Positions 14,221 to 21,756 of a DNA stretch of 23,998 nt are shown here, piece by piece. This stretch comes from RGIG2041 sp045652745 (GTDB lineage Bacteria > Bacillota > Clostridia > UBA1381 > UMGS1253), in assembly GCA_045652745.1 (NCBI GenBank), contig JAZRUW010000010.1, forward strand, positions 1-23,998, read 5' to 3'. How positions within the stretch are numbered: position 1 is the first letter of the stretch; every line of letters starts with the position of its first letter. The translations under genes and the position numbers were made by a program. A model generated the notes under the pieces. That model ran no database searches and was not told the origin of the DNA. It saw only the letters and a list, made by a program, of their open reading frames with translations.

Positions 14221-15545
14221 TATGACTCAAGACTATATAAAAAATATGTAATCGCAAGCAGATCTGCACAACCGCCCGGGGACAGGTTTTGTTCGATAAA
14301 AGCATCGTCTAATATTTCGATTTGATTTTTTGTGGGTTCGGGAAAGTCTGTTAATAGTTTTTTTGTAGTTTTGACGGCATATTCAGCTCCTTTGATCCCT
14401 CCACGATGGTAAAGGTTTGTATCCTTAACATTTGAAATCAAATAAAGCAATGTAATGGCGCCTGCATCATTTGAGTTAAAATTTTTATTTCTGAGTTCTT
14501 TATAACACGGAAGTCCAATCCTTAGAACCGAGTCAAAACCCGAGGCAACTTCTCCGCGAATTCCGCTGATACCGTATTTTAAATAAAGCTTTCCGCCGGC
14601 GGTGCTTTGGGTAATTTGTTCAAAATCCTTTTGCACAGCTTCTTTAACGATATTTGCACTTTCTAAGCATATATCTGAAGCACACCTGAATGGGGTTTCA
14701 GGTAACCATAGTCTTCCGATTGTTGCGCAGAGTATACCTAAAGAATAAATTATGCCTTTGTGGGTATTTATTCCGCCGGTGGCGTTATACATAGTTTTTT
14801 CTGCCAAAATACCCGCATTGCGCAAGAGAGGAAACGCCTCGTTTGGAGAAAGACTTACTGTATTTTTGCCGATAGAAAAACATTCGCCAAAATAAGGTTT
14901 AAGCGCATGGGCGCTTTTTTCGAAGGTGTTGATATCCATATCTGTATGGCTTCCGTTGTTGCGGCAATCCACAAGCCCAGGCTTGGGAGTGGTATACACT
15001 TCGTCTAAAAGGCTTTTTACTGCAAGAGTAGAAACTCTCTCTTTGTCTAAGAGAAAAAAGTAGTTTTCCATTATTTCTCTTGTGACAGCCTGAAGTTCAC
15101 CAACTGAATGAACTCTGCCTGCGGCACAGGCCCTTCCTGGAGCTCCGCAAACAATGCAATTGCGAGGATTTTTTCTTTCGAGTTTGATTCCATCTGCATT
15201 TATTACATCCATATCAAACAGTCTTCCAATAGTTAAGCCTTCCTCAATAGAAGAGCAGATATCTTTAAGTTTTGATGCTTCATATTTTACAGAAAACATC
15301 GCCTCACAACCCGTAGACTTGATATCTATGTCTTGATAAACGATACTGTCCTGAGGTAAGTTTTCTTTTAAAAGTTTAACACCTTCAAAAAATGAACGCT
15401 CAATCAACGGAGAGGTCTTTATGGGACCTGCAATATTCATAGTAAAGCTGACAAGAGGATGCTTGTAGCGGCTTAGTATAATTTTTTGCTTTTTTACGCG
15501 TTCTTCGCGTGCACTAAGCATTTGACTTAAAGTAACTTCTGCCAT
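14220..15545 (-). CDS. citXG: CitX-CitG fusion: prosthetic-group synthase and transferase for the lyase acyl carrier protein
   Basis: A 441-residue bifunctional protein. The CitX part (about 1-165) is apo-lyase phosphoribosyl-dephospho-CoA transferase, with EGLTIGRLFDMDVINADG and the C-terminal RNCIVCGAPGRACAAGRVHS. The CitG part (about 170-441) is triphosphoribosyl-dephospho-CoA synthase, with LLDEVYTTPKPGLVDCRNNGSHTDMD, GGINTHKGIIYSLG, and GISGIRGEVASGFDSV. Together they make and attach the 2'-(5''-phosphoribosyl)-3'-dephospho-CoA group to the serine of CitD. ATG 15545 is preceded by GGGGG. The longer open frame to 15677 overlaps the upstream gene and lacks a binding site. It is third in the minus operon citC - P-loop protein - citXG (19 bases after the previous stop). 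In citramalate lyase the same group is used, so substrate cannot be inferred from it. Confidence 0.93.
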   Translation of the reverse strand: MAEVTLSQMLSAREERVKKQKIILSRYKHPLVSFTMNIAGPIKTSPLIERSFFEGVKLLKENLPQDSIVYQDIDIKSTGCEAMFSVKYEASKLKDICSSIEEGLTIGRLFDMDVINADGIKLERKNPRNCIVCGAPGRACAAGRVHSVGELQAVTREIMENYFFLLDKERVSTLAVKSLLDEVYTTPKPGLVDCRNNGSHTDMDINTFEKSAHALKPYFGECFSIGKNTVSLSPNEAFPLLRNAGILAEKTMYNATGGINTHKGIIYSLGILCATIGRLWLPETPFRCASDICLESANIVKEAVQKDFEQITQSTAGGKLYLKYGISGIRGEVASGFDSVLRIGLPCYKELRNKNFNSNDAGAITLLYLISNVKDTNLYHRGGIKGAEYAVKTTKKLLTDFPEPTKNQIEILDDAFIEQNLSPGGCADLLAITYFLYSLES

Positions 15546-15564
15546 TTTTGTCCCCCTGATATAA

Positions 15565-16500
15565 CTACATAATAAGGTCTGATTGTTTTTTCTGCTGTGC
15601 ATCCAATTTTTGAAGATTGATTTCGGCGTTCTTGCCGACACAACCAACCAACAAATAGCGACGATTAAAACGGTCATATATAAAATGATTAAGCAAATGA
15701 AAGTTTTCGATCAGTCCTGTATGACTTACATGTATTCGCGGTCCAGTACAAAAATGCTGACGGCCGCCGACAGATATATGGGTATTGTCCACATAGTCAA
15801 CGGGAAGATTTTTTGCAATCATTTCATTAACCTGCTTTTCAACTTCGATAATATTAAACTCAGGTTTGGTTTCAGGAAAGGTGATAACAAATCCGTGTTT
15901 TACATCATCGTGACCGCAGCGTGCCATTTCGTGTTCGGGTATACAAAGCTCGCATAAGTCCTCTGCGGTATGCGCCATTAGACGGTACGAAAGGGATTCA
16001 TATACCTTGTCGCGTATTTCTTGTGGCTCAGGACCAAAAAGATTCGGTCTTGCCAGTAATACCTGCTCCCCAACCCCTATGATAAGATTGGCATTAAAGC
16101 CAAGCAAAGGATATATAAGGTCAAAATGTTCTACAATAACACGTTTTCCGTTGTGCAACGCTTCGGTAATGGCTTCCGCCAAAACACTCATTTGTGTAAA
16201 ACCGTTTTCAAAGCGTATATCAAGGTGATAGGTGTGTGGAGAAAAATATCCGTTGTCCTGCTCTAAAAGTGGGAGGGGGCGCACATAAACTCCGTCATCA
16301 TCGTTAGTGAGCTCAAGCCCCGGAAACATTCCCCTAAGCAAAGCACTTTTGCCTGAGCCCGCGTCACCTACAACACCGATGAGCTTATCAAAAGGAGAAA
16401 GGTATAGTTGAGCGAGCTGCATGCCAAGGGCATACATACGCTGGTGACCTCTTGGTGCGAAATAACTGCTTAAAATATGATTTTTCTGACGTTCCTGCAT
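15565..16500 (-). CDS. P-loop NTPase with AlaRS 'additional domain'-like C-terminus, lyase-cluster protein
   Basis: A 311-residue soluble protein. Residues about 38-58 hold a phosphate-binding loop, LIGVVGDAGSGKSALLRGMF (GxxGxGKS). About 100-145 is a region with ALHNGKRVIVEHFDLIYPLLG, as in small nucleotide kinases (the HFD segment is a plausible Walker B-like strand). The C-terminal half contains the histidine/cysteine-containing stretch CGHDDVKHGFVITF and a segment VEKQVNEMIAKNLPVDYV... with GGRQHFCTGPRI, reminiscent of the alanyl-tRNA synthetase second additional domain. I recall databases naming such citrate-lyase-linked proteins this way. ATG 16500 follows AGGAGG. It sits between citC and citXG with short gaps, so it is part of the lyase maturation operon. 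Its function is unknown; a role in lyase activation or prosthetic-group handling is only inferred from position. Confidence 0.7.
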   Translation of the reverse strand: MQERQKNHILSSYFAPRGHQRMYALGMQLAQLYLSPFDKLIGVVGDAGSGKSALLRGMFPGLELTNDDDGVYVRPLPLLEQDNGYFSPHTYHLDIRFENGFTQMSVLAEAITEALHNGKRVIVEHFDLIYPLLGFNANLIIGVGEQVLLARPNLFGPEPQEIRDKVYESLSYRLMAHTAEDLCELCIPEHEMARCGHDDVKHGFVITFPETKPEFNIIEVEKQVNEMIAKNLPVDYVDNTHISVGGRQHFCTGPRIHVSHTGLIENFHLLNHFIYDRFNRRYLLVGCVGKNAEINLQKLDAQQKKQSDLIM

Positions 16501-16517
16501 ATTTAGTTCCTCCTAAA

Positions 16518-17504
16518 TTATGTTAGACCTTTATTAAGTAAAAATTCATATGTTGTATTGGGCACCAATGATTTAAGTGCCTGTGTGCTTCCGGAATCAA
16601 TCAAAGCTCTTACCTGACTTGCGCTTACCGGAGTGTTAGATATTTCAAGTCTTGGAAGCTCTTTAACCTTAATGCCGTGTGCGGGTAAAGTTTTCTTTAA
16701 CTCTGTATTATATTGCTCTGTCATTGGCGAAAGAGGCTCGGTTCCCACATAACGGGTGGTTATATTAAATTTTGGAGCATAGTACTTTATGAATATTTCG
16801 ATGTCTAAAAGGCACTTGACTTGTGCAGCGCTTTCGCGTTCTTTAAGAAAGTAGGTAGGAAAAGTCGCTGATGAAATAAGGTATGGTCCTGTTGTAAGGA
16901 CGGTTACATTTGAAATATCAGCGGTGCCTGATTGTACCATTTTCAGACGGTCTTCTGCAGAAAAGAGGCTTTTGTCTTCAGAAACAACAAATACATAAAG
17001 ATGATTACACTCCTTAGCAGCCGTCTCAATCAGGTAACGGTGTCCCAGAGTAAAAGGGTTGCAATTCATAATAGCAGCACCTACGGTACCGGAAGTTTGT
17101 TGTGCAGGAAGTGTATTTAAAAAATTAATTATGCCGTCTTTGCGGTTTTCCATAAGCAAAACTTTGTCCGTCTCAGCCACCGGATAAAAGAACAAAGAAG
17201 AAAACATATCTTTGTTTTCAGGTTTGGTATATAGAAAAAGGTGACTGAATCCTTCCTTAAATGCCTCTTGCCGTAAGGCAGTAATAAGTGTTGCGGTAAG
17301 CCCCTCTCCCTGTCTTTTGGAATCAACAGCGATACATTTTAGAAGATTTCCAGTACGCGAACCCGTGGCAACAAGAATATCCCCGTCCCAGAGAAGAACT
17401 GTCTGACTGACGGATTCGTCCGGCTCGAGTGCAGCTTTTTTCAAAAAGTTTTTCCATATATTCAATTTTATTTCATTAAAGCTGGATAATATTTCAAGAT
17501 ACAT
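16518..17504 (-). CDS. citC: Citrate (or citramalate) lyase ligase CitC
   Basis: A 328-residue cytoplasmic ligase that acetylates the thiol of the lyase acyl carrier protein with acetate and ATP, turning the inactive lyase on. The N-terminal ~115 residues form a GNAT-like acetyltransferase fold (LLKCIAVDSKRQGEGLTATLI). The C-terminal part is a nucleotidyltransferase domain with GAAIMNCNPFTLGHRYLIE near residue 143 (HxGH-type motif, here TLGH) and SNTPVSASQVRALI near the end (the ISxTxVR-type second motif). ATG 17504 follows AAAGGAT. It is first in the minus operon, divergent from citD. Length is normal for CitC. Because the rest of the locus points to the methylaspartate pathway, the target may be citramalate lyase. 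Confidence 0.94.
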   Translation of the reverse strand: MYLEILSSFNEIKLNIWKNFLKKAALEPDESVSQTVLLWDGDILVATGSRTGNLLKCIAVDSKRQGEGLTATLITALRQEAFKEGFSHLFLYTKPENKDMFSSLFFYPVAETDKVLLMENRKDGIINFLNTLPAQQTSGTVGAAIMNCNPFTLGHRYLIETAAKECNHLYVFVVSEDKSLFSAEDRLKMVQSGTADISNVTVLTTGPYLISSATFPTYFLKERESAAQVKCLLDIEIFIKYYAPKFNITTRYVGTEPLSPMTEQYNTELKKTLPAHGIKVKELPRLEISNTPVSASQVRALIDSGSTQALKSLVPNTTYEFLLNKGLT

Positions 17505-17537
17505 ATTCTATCCTTTTCAATACAATTTATTAATAAT

Positions 17538-17567
17538 ATTATAACGCATAATTGCCAAAGATGTAAA
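17538..17567 (-). promoter_or_regulatory. Probable promoter of the citC operon
   Basis: On the minus strand TTTACA (17567-17562), 18 bases, TATAAT (17543-17538), about 33 bases before ATG 17504. A TATAAC-type half-site overlaps the -10 box. Confidence 0.55.
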
Positions 17568-17583
17568 GAAAAAACAAAAATAA

Positions 17584-17613
17584 TTGATTTTTTTTGAATT
17601 GTATTATATAATA
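17584..17613 (+). promoter_or_regulatory. Promoter of the citDEF-hydratase operon with palindromic -10 region
   Basis: TTGATT (17584-17589), 17 bases, TATAAT (17607-17612). The -10 lies in a palindrome TATTATATAATA (17602-17613). The 12-mer TTGTATTATATA (17599-17610) recurs exactly at 22780-22791 in the glmS promoter, suggesting shared regulation. Confidence 0.6.
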
Positions 17614-17671
17614 TTTGTAAATTGGACTATAACTTTTTATTTACAAAGGATATGAAAGGAGTTGCAGTAAA

Positions 17672-17941
17672 GTGGATATTTCCAAATGTGCATCAGCGGG
17701 AACGATGGAATCCAGTGATGCTTACGTAGAGATTGAACCGTCGCAAGATGGTTTAAACATCCAGCTTGAGTCTGTTGTTCAAAAACAGTTCGGAGAAAAA
17801 ATTCAAACTGTAATAAGAGAGGTCTTAGAAGAACATGGTATAGAAAACGCCGGTGTTCGTGTGATAGATAGGGGTGCACTTGAATGTGTAATCCGTGCCA
17901 GAGTAGAGACAGCAGTTCTCCGTGGAAAGGGGGAAAATTAA
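17672..17941 (+). CDS. citD: Citrate/citramalate lyase acyl carrier protein (gamma subunit)
   Basis: An 89-residue acyl carrier subunit that carries the acetyl and then the citryl or citramalyl thioester on its dephospho-CoA-derived arm. The start is GTG 17672 with AAAGGAG ten bases upstream; no ATG fits. The attachment motif AGTMESSDAYV places the modified serine at position 14, as in known CitD. The first gene of a tight operon: its stop overlaps the citE start by one base (TAATG at 17939). Length is normal. Confidence 0.94.
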   Translation: MDISKCASAGTMESSDAYVEIEPSQDGLNIQLESVVQKQFGEKIQTVIREVLEEHGIENAGVRVIDRGALECVIRARVETAVLRGKGEN

Positions 17942-18825
17942 TGCGCCGCAGTATGTTGTTTTTGCCGGGTAATAATCCTAATATGCTTATAAATGCAAAT
18001 TGTCTTGGGGCTGACGCAGTAATCTTCGATTTAGAGGATGCGGTATCTCCTGCAGAAAAGGACGCAGCCAGAATTCTGGTGCGTAACACTATGCGTTATA
18101 TGGATTTAAAAGGCTGCGAGGTTGTTGTTCGTATAAATTCTGTTGATACTGATTACTGGAAAGCGGATATAGATGCTATACTTCCTGAAAAACCTGACCT
18201 TATTTTGCTTCCCAAAACAAGCGTTCCAAAGGATGCGCTTGTTGCAGATGAGTATATGACCGAGGTTGAAAATAAGTTGGGCCTAAGTCAGGGTACGGTG
18301 GGATTGATACCTCTTATAGAAACCGCGCTGGGTGTTGAAAATTCTTATGCAATTGCCTCCTGCTCAGAACGTGTTAAGGCGCTATTTTTAGGTGCTGAGG
18401 ATTTAACCGCTGACCTTCAGTGCAAACGCACTAAAGAAGGCAGGGAAATTGAATATGCCAGAGCTCGTATTGTTGTAGCTGCACGAGCTGCAGTTATTGA
18501 TGTTTATGATACACCATTTACCGATGTAAATGATGACGAAGGCATTGTGGTTGATGCTAACCTTGCTAAAAGTCTTGGTTTTACGGGAAAAGCATCTATT
18601 TCACCACGCCATGTGGATATAATTAACGAGGTGTTCAGTCCTACCAAGGCAGATATTGACTATGCGTACGAGGTTATGGATGCTATACGTCTTGCCAAAG
18701 AACAGGGTAAAGGTGCTATTGCTCTGCATGGAAAAATGATTGATGCTCCTATTGTTGCAAGGGCAGAGAGAACAATTGCTATGGCAGAAGCGTTAGGAAT
18801 AGACAGGGGGAATAGCAATGAATAA
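17941..18825 (+). CDS. citE: Citryl-/citramalyl-ACP lyase (beta subunit)
   Basis: A 294-residue HpcH/HpaI-aldolase family enzyme that cleaves the acyl-ACP: citryl-ACP to oxaloacetate, or citramalyl-ACP to pyruvate, leaving acetyl-ACP. Motifs: MRRSMLFLPGNNPNML at the N-terminus, ADAVIFDLEDAVSPAEKDAAR (metal-binding acidic residues), VVVRINS, ILLPKTS, LIPLIETALGVENSY, and LGAEDLTADL. The start at ATG 17941 sits behind GGAAAGGGGG and overlaps the citD stop; the frame is open further upstream but runs inside citD. It overlaps citF by eight bases. Only one of its 12 proline codons is CCG, unlike genes on the left of the window. Citrate and citramalate versions cannot be told apart by eye. Confidence 0.95.
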   Translation: MRRSMLFLPGNNPNMLINANCLGADAVIFDLEDAVSPAEKDAARILVRNTMRYMDLKGCEVVVRINSVDTDYWKADIDAILPEKPDLILLPKTSVPKDALVADEYMTEVENKLGLSQGTVGLIPLIETALGVENSYAIASCSERVKALFLGAEDLTADLQCKRTKEGREIEYARARIVVAARAAVIDVYDTPFTDVNDDEGIVVDANLAKSLGFTGKASISPRHVDIINEVFSPTKADIDYAYEVMDAIRLAKEQGKGAIALHGKMIDAPIVARAERTIAMAEALGIDRGNSNE

Positions 18826-20230
18826 GTTAGTCAAATCCATTCGTGAAGCAATTGTCTTATCAGAACTAAAAGACGGTATGACAGTTTCGTTCCATCACCA
18901 TCTTCGTAACGGTGATTATGTGCTTAATATGGTAATGGATGAAATTGCAAATCTTGGGATAAAAGATATTACAGTTAATGCAAGTTCTCTGTTTGATGTA
19001 CATAAACCCTTGCTTACGCATATTGAAAACAAGGTAGTCACCGGAGTTGCGGCAGACTATATTGCAGCAGGTCTGGGGCGTGCTTTTTCGGAAGGTGTTC
19101 TGGAAAAACCGGTACAGTTCCGCACGCACGGTGGTCGTCCGAGTGATATAGCCTTAGGCAGAACCCCTATTGATGTGGCATTTATTGCTGCACCTACCGC
19201 AGACTCTATGGGTAACTGCTCCGGGAAGTACGGTAAATCAGCCTGCGGCAGTCTTGGGTACGCTTTTGCAGATGCAATGTATGCAAAAAAAGTAGTGATT
19301 ATTACAGATAATTTGGTTTCGTATCCGCTGCAGGACTGGTCAATTTCTGAAGACTATGTTGATTATGTAGTGTCAGTTGATGCTATCGGTGACCCCGAAG
19401 GTATTGTTTCTGGCACAACCAAGATTACCCGTGACCCGGTAGGGTTAGTTATGGCTTCGCATGCGGCAAAAGTTATGGAAGCATCAGGCCTTTTGAAGGA
19501 TGGATTTTCTTTCCAAACGGGTGCGGGCGGTGCTTCTCTTGCTGCAGCAAAGTTTTTAAAAGATATAATGCTTAAAAAAGGGATAAAAGGCAGCTTTGGT
19601 CTCGGTGGTATTACGGGCTATATGGTAGACATGCTCAATAGCGGTTGCTTTCGTAGTCTTATGGATGTTCAGTGTTTTGATCTAGCGGCAGTAGAGTCAA
19701 TCAGAAATAATCCGTCGCATAAGGAAATCTCTGCTATGCAATATGCATCTCCGAACAGTAAAAGTGCAGTTGTTGACAGTCTTGATGTCGTTATTTTGGG
19801 TGCAACCGAGATTGATACAGATTTTAATGTAAACGTTCATACCGATTCAAACGGGTATATTATGGGCGGTTCGGGTGGACACAGCGATACCGCGGCAGGC
19901 TCTAAGCTTTCTATGATTATTGCACCTATGTTCAGAGCAAGGATGCCTATCGTCACAGACCATGTAACTTGCATTTCCACTCCGGGCAAGGATATCGATG
20001 TTTTGGTTACACAAGGCGGAATTGCTGTTAATCCTAAGAATAAAGAACTGAAAGAACGTTTACTAAAAGCCAGACTGCCTATTGTTGATATTTCAGAACT
20101 TAAAGAAAAAACCGAACGGATAACCGGCAAGCCACAAAAAGCTCCTAAGGGGGACAAAGTGGTGGCAGAGGTTATCAGTCGTGATGGCGCTATTTTGGAT
20201 AAAATATATAATGTGCCGCAAATTAACTGA
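18818..20230 (+). CDS. citF: Citrate/citramalate lyase alpha subunit (acyl-ACP transferase)
   Basis: A 470-residue CoA-transferase-like subunit that exchanges acetyl for citrate (or citramalate) on the acyl carrier protein. It shows GMTVSFHHHLRNGDYVLNMV near residue 20, THIENKVVTGVAADYIAAGLGRAFSEG, FRTHGGRPSDIALGRTPIDVAFIAAPTAD, and near residue 349 the glycine-rich GGSGGHSDTAAG followed by VTDHVTCISTPGKDIDVLVTQGGIAVNP. It is somewhat shorter than the ~505-520 of well-studied CitF, mainly at the N-terminus, but the start (GGGGG, overlap of eight bases with citE) looks correct. It is followed after 13 bases by the hydratase genes, a linkage expected for the mesaconate-citramalate route rather than for citrate fermentation. 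Confidence 0.94.
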   Translation: MNKLVKSIREAIVLSELKDGMTVSFHHHLRNGDYVLNMVMDEIANLGIKDITVNASSLFDVHKPLLTHIENKVVTGVAADYIAAGLGRAFSEGVLEKPVQFRTHGGRPSDIALGRTPIDVAFIAAPTADSMGNCSGKYGKSACGSLGYAFADAMYAKKVVIITDNLVSYPLQDWSISEDYVDYVVSVDAIGDPEGIVSGTTKITRDPVGLVMASHAAKVMEASGLLKDGFSFQTGAGGASLAAAKFLKDIMLKKGIKGSFGLGGITGYMVDMLNSGCFRSLMDVQCFDLAAVESIRNNPSHKEISAMQYASPNSKSAVVDSLDVVILGATEIDTDFNVNVHTDSNGYIMGGSGGHSDTAAGSKLSMIIAPMFRARMPIVTDHVTCISTPGKDIDVLVTQGGIAVNPKNKELKERLLKARLPIVDISELKEKTERITGKPQKAPKGDKVVAEVISRDGAILDKIYNVPQIN

Positions 20231-20243
20231 TAGGAGAATTATT

Positions 20244-21083
20244 ATGCGAGAAATTGATGCTGTAAAAATCACAGAAACAGTCAAAAATTTATGCATCGAA
20301 GCAAACTGCCATTTAAGCAGCGATGTTAAAGAATGTATAAAAAGATTTCATGCTGATGAAACATGGGGTCAGGCAAAAGAGATATTAGAACGAATTATTG
20401 AAAATTATGAAATATCCGACGAGAGAAATCAGCCTGTCTGTCAGGACACAGGTGTTGCTTGTGTGTTTTTAAAGGTGGGACAGGATGTTCATGTAAGTGG
20501 TGATATTACTGAGGCAGTAAACGAAGGTGTCCGTCAGGGGTATGATGAAGGCTATCTCAGAAAGAGTGTGGTTCGTGACCCGCTTGACAGAATAAACACA
20601 GGCGACAACACTCCCGCAATGCTTTATTTCGAGATTGTTCCTGGGGATAAAATCGAGATTACAGTTGCTCCCAAGGGTTTTGGCAGCGAGAATATGAGCA
20701 AAATTGCAATGCTTCGTCCTTCTGATGGACTGCAGGGAGTAAAAGATTTTGTAATAAAAACTGTTGAAGAAGCCGGCCCCAATCCATGTCCTCCCGTTGT
20801 TGTAGGGGTAGGTATTGGCGGAACATTTGACAAAGCTGCTTATCTTGCCAAAAAGGCTCTTCTTCGTCCTGTAGATGTTCCGAATGACGATGAGTTTTAT
20901 GCTGAACTTGAAGAAGAACTGCTTAACGAAATTAATAACCTTGGTATTGGACCGCAAGGATTTGGTGGCAGAACCACTGCGCTTGCCGTAAACATCGAAA
21001 AATATCCGACACACATTGCGGGGTTGCCGGTGGCGGTAAATATCAATTGCCATGTTACAAGACATTGTACGGAGGTGATATAA
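20244..21083 (+). CDS. Class I fumarase-type hydratase alpha subunit, probably mesaconate hydratase
   Basis: A 279-residue alpha subunit of the two-part, oxygen-sensitive [4Fe-4S] hydratase family (fumarase, L-tartrate dehydratase, mesaconase). Conserved cysteines appear in NQPVCQDTGVACVF, AGPNPCPPVVVGVGIGGTFDKAAYLAKKALLRP and, near the end, NINCHVTRHCTEV. The QDTG and GGTFD motifs are diagnostic. ATG 20244 follows TAGGAGAA; the longer open frame runs inside citF. The stop is immediately followed by the beta-subunit ATG. In a locus with glutamate mutase and a citrate-lyase-type enzyme, the substrate is more likely mesaconate/(S)-citramalate (EC 4.2.1.34 type activity) than fumarate/malate; this is inference from context. 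Confidence 0.9.
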   Translation: MREIDAVKITETVKNLCIEANCHLSSDVKECIKRFHADETWGQAKEILERIIENYEISDERNQPVCQDTGVACVFLKVGQDVHVSGDITEAVNEGVRQGYDEGYLRKSVVRDPLDRINTGDNTPAMLYFEIVPGDKIEITVAPKGFGSENMSKIAMLRPSDGLQGVKDFVIKTVEEAGPNPCPPVVVGVGIGGTFDKAAYLAKKALLRPVDVPNDDEFYAELEEELLNEINNLGIGPQGFGGRTTALAVNIEKYPTHIAGLPVAVNINCHVTRHCTEVI

Positions 21084-21650
21084 ATGTCTATTTCTGTTAA
21101 TACACCGCTCACCCGTGAAGATGCAAAAAAATTGAAGGCGGGAGATAGCTGTTTAATATCAGGTGTAATTTATACTGCAAGAGATGCCGCTCACAAGCGT
21201 TTGTGCGAACTTATTGCACAGGGGGAGAAACTTCCATTGGATATAAAAGACAGTATCATATATTTTGTTGGACCTACGCCGGCAAAACCCGGACAAGCTA
21301 TCGGCTCTGCGGGGCCCACAACATCATATCGTATGGACGCTTACAGTCCCAATTTGATTGCTATAGGACAAACGGGTATGATTGGAAAGGGAAAAAGAGG
21401 ACCTGAGGTTATTGCTGCAATGAAAAAATATGGTGCAGTATATTTCGGAGCGATTGGTGGTTGTGGAGCGCTCCTTAGCAAATGCATAAAAAAAGCCGAG
21501 GTTATCGCTTACGATGACCTTGGTGCTGAAGCAATCCGCAGATTAGAGGTAGAGGATTTTCCTGTTGTTGTTATAATTGACAGTGAGGGGAACAATCTCT
21601 ACGAAACCGGCAGGGCAAATTATCTTGCTCAAAAAGACAATAATCAGTAG
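21084..21650 (+). CDS. Class I fumarase-type hydratase beta subunit, probably mesaconate hydratase
   Basis: A 188-residue beta subunit matching the C-terminal domain of class I fumarases and TtdB. It starts with NTPLTREDAKKLKAGDSCLISGVIYTARDAAHKRL, followed by IIYFVGPTPAKPGQAIGSAGPTTSYRMD, IGKGKRGPEVIAAMKKYGAVYFGAIGGCGAL, and EDFPVVVIIDSEGN. All are family blocks. ATG 21084 abuts the alpha stop, with GGAGGTGATATAA as the binding site inside the alpha gene, implying translational coupling and 1:1 subunits. It is last in the citDEF-hydratase operon, with a strong hairpin one base after the stop. As with the alpha subunit, the annotated 'fumarase' may really hydrate mesaconate. Confidence 0.9.
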   Translation: MSISVNTPLTREDAKKLKAGDSCLISGVIYTARDAAHKRLCELIAQGEKLPLDIKDSIIYFVGPTPAKPGQAIGSAGPTTSYRMDAYSPNLIAIGQTGMIGKGKRGPEVIAAMKKYGAVYFGAIGGCGALLSKCIKKAEVIAYDDLGAEAIRRLEVEDFPVVVIIDSEGNNLYETGRANYLAQKDNNQ

Positions 21651-21690
21651 AATTTAAGGCACGCTTATAAAGCGTGCCTTAAATTGTTGC
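21651..21690 (+). terminator. Hairpin ending the citDEF-hydratase operon
   Basis: A perfect 16-bp stem AATTTAAGGCACGCTT / AAGCGTGCCTTAAATT with a three-base loop (21651-21685). The T run after it is poor (GTTGC), so it may stabilise the 3' end or be a weaker terminator. Confidence 0.75.
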
Positions 21691-21698
21691 AAATAGTC

Positions 21699-21726
21699 TT
21701 GACAAATTTAGCTAAAGATGTATAAT
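21699..21726 (+). promoter_or_regulatory. Promoter of the GntR regulator gene
   Basis: Consensus TTGACA (21699-21704), 16 bases ending in TG, and consensus TATAAT (21721-21726). Confidence 0.78.
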
Positions 21727-21741
21727 TGTTATATAACAATT
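21724..21741. promoter_or_regulatory. Perfect 18-bp palindrome, likely GntR autoregulatory operator
   Basis: AATTGTTATATAACAATT is self-complementary and overlaps the -10 box of the regulator's own promoter. This is where a GntR dimer would repress its own gene. Part of it (TATATAACAATTA) recurs before glmS. Confidence 0.72.
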
Positions 21742-21756
21742 AGTGAGGGTGAAATT

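Noticed and set aside
15546..15677. Longer N-terminus for citXG
   Set aside because: It overlaps the upstream gene, has no ribosome binding site and adds residues not typical of CitX; ATG 15545 fits better.
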